The notes under the pieces: generated by a model
Database searches by the model: none
The model's input: only the letters and a program-made list of their open reading frames with translations
What the model was told of the DNA's origin: nothing
Assembly: GCA_051005695.1 (NCBI GenBank)
Contig: JBPCJC010000081.1
Location: 1-46,912 of the forward strand
Source of the DNA: JACCTI01 sp051005695
Lineage (GTDB): Bacteria > Verrucomicrobiota > Verrucomicrobiia > Chthoniobacterales > UBA10450
Length of the DNA: 46,912 nt
Direction: 5' to 3'
In this document: piece by piece, positions 41,656-46,912 of the stretch
How the letters are laid out: every line of letters starts with the position of its first letter
Position numbering within the stretch: position 1 is the first letter of the stretch
Program-made: the position numbers and the translations under genes

Positions 41656-42754
41656 TTGGACCGAAAAATCTTTCGTGTGAGGCGCGCCGTAAAAATGATT
41701 CTGATCGGTGGCGGTGGACTTCTGGTGGTCGCGGCGCTCACGCTGCTGCTCGGGCGGATCGCCGCGCAACATCGAACGAATGATCGCATCCGCATTTCGT
41801 CGGCCGGCGGCATTGATTCGATCGAGAACGTTCGGCTTGGTGGACTCGAGCAGTGGATTCAAATTCGCGGGCGCGATAAATCCAAACCGATCCTGCTCTT
41901 TCTGCACGGCGGTCCTGGTTTTCCAAACATGCCTTTTGCGCATCTCAACGCGGAGCTCGAACGGCACTTCGTCGTCGTGCAGTGGGACCAGCGCGGTGCG
42001 GGAAAATCTTATTCGCGTTCGATTCCCGATGAGTCGATGCGCGTCGCGCAGTTTGTCGGGGACGCGCACGAGCTGGTGCAGCTATTGCTCGCGCGTTTCG
42101 GCGCGCGCCGCTGCTATCTGGTCGCGCATTCGTGGGGCTCGCTTTTAGGGGCGCAGCTTGTTGCGCAGTATCCCGAATTGTTTGTGGCCTACGTGGGAAT
42201 CGGCCAGGCGGTCGACCTCCCGCAAACAGAACAGGTCCTCTATCAATTCGCGTTGGATTTCGCGCGACGAGACGACAACCAAAACGCGATCGCAGATCTT
42301 GAGCGAATCGGCCCGCCCCCACACAGCGACGCGAACCACAAGTTCATGGAGAAGTGGGTGACTTACTATTCGGAGCGCGAGCATCCCTCGCTCTCCCCGG
42401 ACTCGCATGACTCGGATCGCGTTGGAATCGCCCGCCTATTCGTGCTTCGATCTGGTCAAGATTCCATTCGGCGTGAGATATTCATTCCGACGGCTGTGGA
42501 AGGAGATTTTCTACGAGACGAGCCTTTTCAAACAGGCCCCGCGCATCGAGGTACCTGTCTATTTTTTCCTGGGGCGTCACGATAAAGTGGTGACGTCCGA
42601 GATCGCGCAGCGATACTTTGAGGCGCTCGACACGCCACGCGGAAAGCAGATTATTTGGTTCGAAGAATCGGGTCACTGGCCGCACTTCGAGGAACCTCAG
42701 AAGTATCGGGAAACTCTCGTCAGTCGAGTGCTCAGCGAGACGAACCCGCAATGA
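41656..42754 (+). pseudogene. Alpha/beta hydrolase with a one-base frameshift
   Basis: The first segment (to about 42395) has a membrane helix (MILIGGGGLLVVAALTLLLG), FLHGGPGFPNMPF, the DQRGAGKSYS block and the nucleophile elbow AHSWGSLLG. The second (from about 42396) has FFLGRHDKVVTSEIAQR with the acid Asp and ESGHWPHFEEP with the catalytic His. The frame breaks at the CCCC run 42395-42398; removing one C restores it. The family includes proline iminopeptidase-like enzymes. It could be a base-calling error. The start may be TTG 41656, GTG 41677 or ATG 41695. Confidence 0.85.
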
Positions 42755-42801
42755 GAGTCGCGAGACGTATGAGAACGAATCAATTACGAAGCGAGCGTGG
42801 C

Positions 42802-42867
42802 GCGCGATCCGAAAATGAGCCGGATGAAGCAATCACCTTTGTCGCCCGATGGCGGCTCTGGTATTGA
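42802..42867 (+). pseudogene. Remnant of the copB 3' end
   Basis: The last 21 codons before TGA 42865-42867 encode a peptide ending TFVARWRLWY that matches the final 21 residues of CopB (41084-41152) at 17 positions, including SENEPD and the RLWY end. The remaining barrel is missing. This is a leftover of a second copB copy that once preceded the Met-rich gene. Confidence 0.7.
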
Positions 42868-42880
42868 AAGAGAGAAGCAC

Positions 42881-43840
42881 ATGAAAACATTCCAACTTCG
42901 CGCGCTTCCTTTGAGACTTTTCTGCCTGGGCGTGTTGATTGTTTTCGCTGGCAAGGTCGCGCGTGCGCAAACGGCTGAAGAACACGCGAGTCACCATCCT
43001 GAAGAAGCTGCGGCTGCAGCGCAACCGGCCGCGTCCCCGGCTTCCAGCGCAATGCCCGCGACCGCCGACGCACCCGGAATGGCAGGTATGGGGCCGCCAG
43101 GAGTTGGACCACCTGCAGGAGCGGGACCGCCCCCAACGGCTGGCGGGATGGGAAACATGGGCGAGATGATGAAAGGCATGGGCCTGCCGAAGGCAAAGGA
43201 GATGTATCCGTCGCTCATGGCTTTGCCGGAATTGACTCCGGAAAAACGGCGGGAGGTCGAGCAGCAGGCAGCCGAGCGGATGCACGCTGGATCGATGCTG
43301 ATGGGGCAGAGTCTCGACACGCTCGGTCAGGCCGCCGCGTCGGGTGACTACAAGGCGATGCAAGGAGCCGCCTCGCATTTACGCGAGGGCATCGGCCAAT
43401 TGGAAAGCGGCGTGGCCGCGCGGCGCGCGCTGGCAGAAGGACGAGCACCGCGCGAGGTCGCGCTCGCCTGGTTTAAACACCAGATGAACCTCGCGTCTCC
43501 CGCCGATGGTGAAGTTCCGCGCGGTCTCTTTGGCGTTTCCGTGTTTCACCTCTTCACGATGGCGCTGCTCGTTGCCTTCGCGCTCGCGATGCTGGCCATG
43601 TACTACTTTAAGATGCGCCGGGCCGCCGCTCTCTTCGGGCGGCTCGATCCTGATAAAGGATCGCCGCCTCCCGGGTCCTCATCGCGGCTGGCTGGCGGAA
43701 TCCCGCCACCAGCGGGTAAAGGCCCCGCGGACGCACCAGGGGAAAAATCAGCGCCCGCGTCACCAGACAAATCGCCCAAGCCTCCCGAATCGGCTTCGGA
43801 AAAGCCGCCGGCGCCGGCTCCATCCCCGAAAGCATCGTGA
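42881..43840 (+). CDS. Met/Pro-rich membrane protein of the electron-transfer operon
   Basis: The 319-residue product has a signal peptide (LRLFCLGVLIVFAGKVARAQ), a Met/Gly/Pro/His-containing periplasmic start (EHASHHPEE, GMAGMGPPGV, MGNMGEMMKGMG), a helical region (ELTPEKRREVEQQAAERMHA...), one transmembrane helix (LFTMALLVAFALAMLAMYYF) and a Pro/Ser/Lys-rich cytoplasmic tail. The Met/His part likely binds Cu(I). It is the first gene of a tightly packed four-gene set (GTGA overlap with the next). I do not recognise a named family. Confidence 0.8.
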   Translation: MKTFQLRALPLRLFCLGVLIVFAGKVARAQTAEEHASHHPEEAAAAAQPAASPASSAMPATADAPGMAGMGPPGVGPPAGAGPPPTAGGMGNMGEMMKGMGLPKAKEMYPSLMALPELTPEKRREVEQQAAERMHAGSMLMGQSLDTLGQAAASGDYKAMQGAASHLREGIGQLESGVAARRALAEGRAPREVALAWFKHQMNLASPADGEVPRGLFGVSVFHLFTMALLVAFALAMLAMYYFKMRRAAALFGRLDPDKGSPPPGSSSRLAGGIPPPAGKGPADAPGEKSAPASPDKSPKPPESASEKPPAPAPSPKAS

Positions 43841-44931
43841 GCGAAAACGGAGTAGCGCCGGTGACCGCGAAGTGGGCCGGGTATCTCCGCGTCGAGAGCA
43901 TCGTGAGAGAGACCCCTTCGGTGCAAACCTTCCGTCTCCGCTCGCCCGACGGCGGCCCTTTGCCGTTTACCTACCAGCCCGGTCAGTTTTTAAATGTCGC
44001 GTTCGCGATCGGCGGCGGGAGGATGAATCGCTCCTATTCGATTTCATCTTCGCCTAACGACCGCGACCGCGTTGAGCTAACCATCAAGCGCGAGGAGCGC
44101 GGCGCCGTCTCGCGCCACATCAACGACCTGCTCAACATCGGAGACATGGTCGAAGCGGGCGGCCCGGTCGGCACGTTTACCTTTAACGGAACCGAGGCGG
44201 ACAGCATCGTCCTCATCTCCGCCGGAGTCGGCATCACGCCGATGGTGAGCATCTCGCGCTATCTCACTGAGCGGTCATGGCCCGGCGATATTTTTTTCAT
44301 CTATGCCTGCCGCACGCCGGCCGATTACATCCTGCAAAAAACCATCGAAGCACTCGAGCAGCGCAATCCAAAACTGCACGTAGCGGTGATGATGTCGAAG
44401 CCCGGGCCCGAGTGGAAGGGCCCGCGGGGTCACCTCACAAAAGAATTCCTGATCGAGACGGTGCCCGATCTCGCTTCCAGGCGGGTTCATATTTGCGGGC
44501 CGGTCTCGATGATGGACGCGACGAAAGCGATCCTCACCGAAATCGGAGTCTCGCCCGAGAATTTGAAGAGCGAACAGTTCGGCGCCGTGAAGCCCGCTCC
44601 GGCCGCTCCCGGAACGACGTCGAAACCGCAGGCTGCTGCGACCGGCCCGCTGGTCACGTTTTCGACGAACAACAAGTCGGCTAAAATTCGTCTCGATCTC
44701 CAGAAGGGAGATAGCCCGCCGAAGCAATCCATTCTGGAGCTTTCGGAAGAACTCGGGATCGGCATCGAGTTCTCCTGCCGCATCGGAACCTGCGGCGTAT
44801 GCAAAGTGAAGATGACCGCCGGCGAAGTGGATCAGGAAGTGCAGGACGCGCTCGACGATGACGACAAGAAAAACGGGATCATTCTGGCCTGTCAGGCGAA
44901 GCCAAAAAGCGAAGTCACGGTCGAGGCCTAA
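43837..44931 (+). CDS. FAD/NAD(P)H oxidoreductase with C-terminal [2Fe-2S] ferredoxin domain
   Basis: The 364-residue protein has a ferredoxin-reductase FAD domain (GQFLNVAF, MNRSYSISSSP with the R-x-Y-S motif), an NAD domain (SAGVGITPMVS, HICGPVSMMDA) and a plant-type [2Fe-2S] domain (EFSCRIGTCGVCKVKMTAG, then LACQAKP). The order is as in HCP reductase-like proteins. It should take two electrons from NAD(P)H and pass them singly through the cluster. The start is GTG 43837, overlapping the previous stop. It probably feeds the cytochrome b encoded downstream. Confidence 0.9.
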   Translation: MSENGVAPVTAKWAGYLRVESIVRETPSVQTFRLRSPDGGPLPFTYQPGQFLNVAFAIGGGRMNRSYSISSSPNDRDRVELTIKREERGAVSRHINDLLNIGDMVEAGGPVGTFTFNGTEADSIVLISAGVGITPMVSISRYLTERSWPGDIFFIYACRTPADYILQKTIEALEQRNPKLHVAVMMSKPGPEWKGPRGHLTKEFLIETVPDLASRRVHICGPVSMMDATKAILTEIGVSPENLKSEQFGAVKPAPAAPGTTSKPQAAATGPLVTFSTNNKSAKIRLDLQKGDSPPKQSILELSEELGIGIEFSCRIGTCGVCKVKMTAGEVDQEVQDALDDDDKKNGIILACQAKPKSEVTVEA

Positions 44932-44950
44932 CGATGAATCGCCAACCCTT

Positions 44951-45017
44951 CTCGTCCTCGTCCTCGTCCTCGAAGCAATGCCTTGGCTCTGGCGGAGAAA
45001 TCGAGGACGAGGACGAG
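44951..45017. repeat. CTCGTC/GACGAG inverted repeat between reductase and cytochrome b genes
   Basis: CTCGTCCTCGTCCTCG (44951-44966) is complementary to CGAGGACGAGGACGAG (45002-45017), around a ~35-base loop. A 41-codon frame (44934-45059; Ser-rich then Glu/Asp-rich) spans it and overlaps the next start by ATGA. The frame may be translated or may be a by-product of the repeat. The hairpin could tune the ratio of upstream to downstream gene products. Confidence 0.6.
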
Positions 45018-45055
45018 ATCGAGCAGGAGCACGAAGAGAAGCCCGGACTTAGACG

Positions 45056-45796
45056 ATGAAGAACAGCGAACGCATCATCGTCAGCAGCATCTTCGCTGTC
45101 CTTGTCTTCGCGTGGCTCGGTTTCCTCCTGCACGTCTCACCGCGCTTTGCTGGCAGCGGCCTCGGAGCGGTCTTCGGAATTTCCGGCGCGGTCCTGATGC
45201 TCTTCCCGCTTATCTACACCGTTGCGAAGCGCATCCCGTTATTTAAGGGGATCAGCAAGAACGTCTCGCTGCAAACATGGCTGACGATCCACATCTACAC
45301 CGGCATCGTGGGAGCGCTGCTCGCGCTCATTCACACCGGACACAAGTACCACAGCCCGGTCGGCATTGCCCTCACCGCAACGATGATGCTCGTCGTGGTG
45401 ACGGGATTTGTGCTGCGTTATCTGACGCCATTCGTGAACGTGGATATGAAGGACAAACTCCTTCTCTTGCAGACCGCGAGAGGCGATCTCGACAGCGCCT
45501 GGGGCGTGCTCGAGAAGTCTGCGGCGGAGAGAAAAGATCTCCCGAAAGCGCCGTTGCTGACTACCGGCCTGGCCTCGCTCGGGCTGTCATTTGCCTCGGA
45601 TAACCCCGCCGGCCAAGTCACAACTCTGGCCGAAGGCGTGGCGGATCTCGAGTATTCGGTTCGGACGCACGACGTCTTGAAACGCTGGTTCGCGCGCGCT
45701 CTCACGCTTCACATCATCCTCGCAGTTGCGATGTACGGGCTGCTCGCCGCGCACATCGCTTCCGGCATCTACTTTGGTCTGCGCTGGCTGCAATAA
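45056..45796 (+). CDS. Di-heme cytochrome b-like membrane protein
   Basis: The 246-residue product has five hydrophobic spans. Span 3 carries His79 and His93 and span 5 carries His219 and His233, both pairs spaced H-x13-H. This is what is needed for two stacked b hemes across the membrane, as in ferric reductase and NOX-type proteins. A cytoplasmic loop (about 135-210) lies between. It would accept electrons from the upstream reductase and pass them outward to the heptaheme cytochrome whose start overlaps its stop (TAATG). Confidence 0.8.
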   Translation: MKNSERIIVSSIFAVLVFAWLGFLLHVSPRFAGSGLGAVFGISGAVLMLFPLIYTVAKRIPLFKGISKNVSLQTWLTIHIYTGIVGALLALIHTGHKYHSPVGIALTATMMLVVVTGFVLRYLTPFVNVDMKDKLLLLQTARGDLDSAWGVLEKSAAERKDLPKAPLLTTGLASLGLSFASDNPAGQVTTLAEGVADLEYSVRTHDVLKRWFARALTLHIILAVAMYGLLAAHIASGIYFGLRWLQ

Positions 45797-46584
45797 TGAG
45801 CAAGCCCGTCCTTTCCACCGCGCTCATCCTTGTCGCGATCGTTGCGGCAACGCTGTCCGTCCTCCATTTCAAGCGCGCCCAGTACGTCGTCGAGCTTGCC
45901 GTCAGTCCCGGCGAACTCTCGCAGCCGCATGCGTTTCTCGACAACAACTGCGCCGCATGTCACACGGCCGGCAAAGGAATTGAGGCGCAGAACTGCATCG
46001 TTTGCCATGCGAATAACGAGCACGTGCTACAACGCCAGCCCACCGCGTTTCACGCCGAGATCAGCTCCTGCGTCGCCTGTCATGTCGAGCATCAGGGCCG
46101 CGTCGCGCGCACCACAAAGATGGATCACGTGGCGCTCACGCGGATTGCTTTCACCACCTTAAAAAAAGAGGCCCAAGCGAACGGCCCGGAGCTTGCGCAA
46201 GCGAAACAGCTCAAACAATGGCTTGGGGAACAAAGCAGCGGCGGGCAGTTTCAGAACACGCAGCTCAAGCCAGAGGAACGGCTTTTGAATTGCGCCATCT
46301 GTCATCAGACGAAAGACCGGCATCAAGGATTGTTCGGGACCGATTGCGCCTCATGCCACAGCACCACGAAGTGGACGATCGCGGAGTTTCGCCATCCGTC
46401 GTCGGCCTCGCAATCCTGCGCGCAATGCCACCAGGCCCCGCCGAGCCATTACATGGGCCACTTCAACACGATCTCCATGAAGGTCGCCGGAAAACCGCAC
46501 GCCAAAGTGAGCGAATGCTACACCTGCCATCAGACGACCTCGTGGAACGACATCGAAGGCGTCGGCTGGTATAAGCATCACTAA
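45796..46584 (+). CDS. Heptaheme c-type cytochrome, membrane-anchored
   Basis: The 262-residue protein has an N-terminal anchor (LSTALILVAIVAATLSVL) and seven CxxCH heme motifs in order: CAACH, CIVCH, CVACH, CAICH, CASCH, CAQCH, CYTCH. Many extra His are available as distal ligands. It lies in the periplasm and likely receives electrons from the b-type cytochrome. The final acceptor may be a copper oxidase or a soluble carrier; that is inference. It closes the four-gene operon. Confidence 0.93.
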   Translation: MSKPVLSTALILVAIVAATLSVLHFKRAQYVVELAVSPGELSQPHAFLDNNCAACHTAGKGIEAQNCIVCHANNEHVLQRQPTAFHAEISSCVACHVEHQGRVARTTKMDHVALTRIAFTTLKKEAQANGPELAQAKQLKQWLGEQSSGGQFQNTQLKPEERLLNCAICHQTKDRHQGLFGTDCASCHSTTKWTIAEFRHPSSASQSCAQCHQAPPSHYMGHFNTISMKVAGKPHAKVSECYTCHQTTSWNDIEGVGWYKHH

Positions 46585-46640
46585 CCAGCAAAGATAAAAA
46601 GCGCGCGATCTTATGTGGAGGAAGCCTCCATCAACAACCT

Positions 46641-46727
46641 GAGATCAAACAGCTATGCAAAGAAATTACCTCAGGCCAGCGGCGAGAGATTGATCAGATG
46701 AAGGCTAAGTTGAATGAACTCCATTGA
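46641..46727 (+). pseudogene. Remnant of a DUF305-type gene
   Basis: A 28-codon in-frame tail (EIKQLCKEITSGQRREIDQM, then a helix ending LNELH) before TGA 46725-46727 resembles the final helix of DUF305 proteins, such as EAQRREIGEMKMLIEDLQ at the end of the protein encoded at 32581. No start or HH motif is present, so it is a fragment. Confidence 0.5.
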
Positions 46728-46788
46728 ACTCAGTACTTGATTGCGCGTTTTGCTTTGAACTTTAGTTACAGAAGAAGGAGGTGATCAC

Positions 46789-46912
46789 ATGAAACAATCG
46801 ATCCTAACGACCGCGGTAATAATCGCGATGTTCGTAAGCACCGCATTCGGCGCGACGGGGAAAATAACGTGCCGCGAAACTGGCAAGACAATGAACAAGT
46901 GCTGTTGCACGG
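46789..46912 (+). CDS. 5' end of a small exported Cys-rich protein, cut by the window edge
   Basis: A strong ribosome binding site (AAGGAGGTGATC) precedes ATG 46789, matching the style at 33083. The visible 41 residues give a signal peptide (ILTTAVIIAMFVSTAFGA) then KITCRETGKTMNKCCCT. The CCC cluster is like that of the 46-residue protein at 33100. It is probably an exported soft-metal-binding protein. The 3' end lies outside the window. Confidence 0.7.
   Translation, partial: MKQSILTTAVIIAMFVSTAFGATGKITCRETGKTMNKCCCT

Overview
The window is a GC-rich chromosomal segment, probably from a Gram-negative soil bacterium of the Verrucomicrobiota (Acidobacteriota is the main alternative). I infer this from the group 1h [NiFe] hydrogenase, the TonB receptor and outer-membrane barrels, the GC-rich codon use and the dispersed palindromic repeats. 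No rRNA marker is present, so the phylum is an inference. No rRNA, tRNA or CRISPR array was seen.

Region 1 (1-11.2 kb) opens with the end of an unknown gene and a ClpB-like AAA+ ATPase, then a repeat-rich non-coding stretch. It continues with a hydrogen-oxidation locus: a CooC-like nickel-insertion ATPase, hypC, the hydrogenase small subunit (hhyS), five tiny overlapping single-span membrane proteins, the large subunit (hhyL), a degenerate HybD-like protein, a small NifU-associated-type protein, a canonical maturation endopeptidase and a winged-helix/Cys-rich protein. The five membrane proteins between hhyS and hhyL are the most unusual part of this region.

Region 2 (11-17.8 kb) is accessory: an RHH regulator, a TonB-dependent receptor broken by one in-frame TAG, an XRE regulator, a second copy of the ~330-bp repeat, an NTF2-like secreted protein, a Gly-rich peptidoglycan-binding protein, and a DUF4396 membrane protein beside a DUF3347-like Cys/Met protein.

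Region 3 (18.3-21.4 kb) looks like a cnrYXH-type metal-sensing unit (anti-sigma, periplasmic metal sensor, ECF sigma factor), followed by two His-rich exported proteins and an uncharacterised exported protein.

Region 4 (21.5-26.9 kb) is ordinary carbon metabolism: HAD phosphatase, 6-phosphogluconate dehydrogenase (two compensating indels), class I fructose-bisphosphate aldolase, and a GH15 glucoamylase/trehalase with a small membrane protein.

Region 5 (26.9-46.9 kb) is a large copper-handling island. It has two CsoR repressors with operator/promoter overlaps, a Crp/Fnr regulator and a likely palindromic target found twice. It has three multicopper oxidases, one fused to an outer-membrane beta-barrel. 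It also has a P1B ATPase with YHS and two heavy-metal-binding domains, DUF305 and DUF1622 membrane proteins, Met-rich periplasmic proteins, CopB, a rhodanese lipoprotein and a DUF433/DUF5615 toxin-antitoxin pair wedged between copA and copB. It ends with a four-gene electron-transfer operon (Met-rich membrane protein, FAD/[2Fe-2S] reductase, di-heme cytochrome b, heptaheme cytochrome c) and Cys-rich mini-proteins. Together these could sense, oxidise, export and sequester copper, with an NAD(P)H-to-periplasm electron route whose acceptor is unknown.
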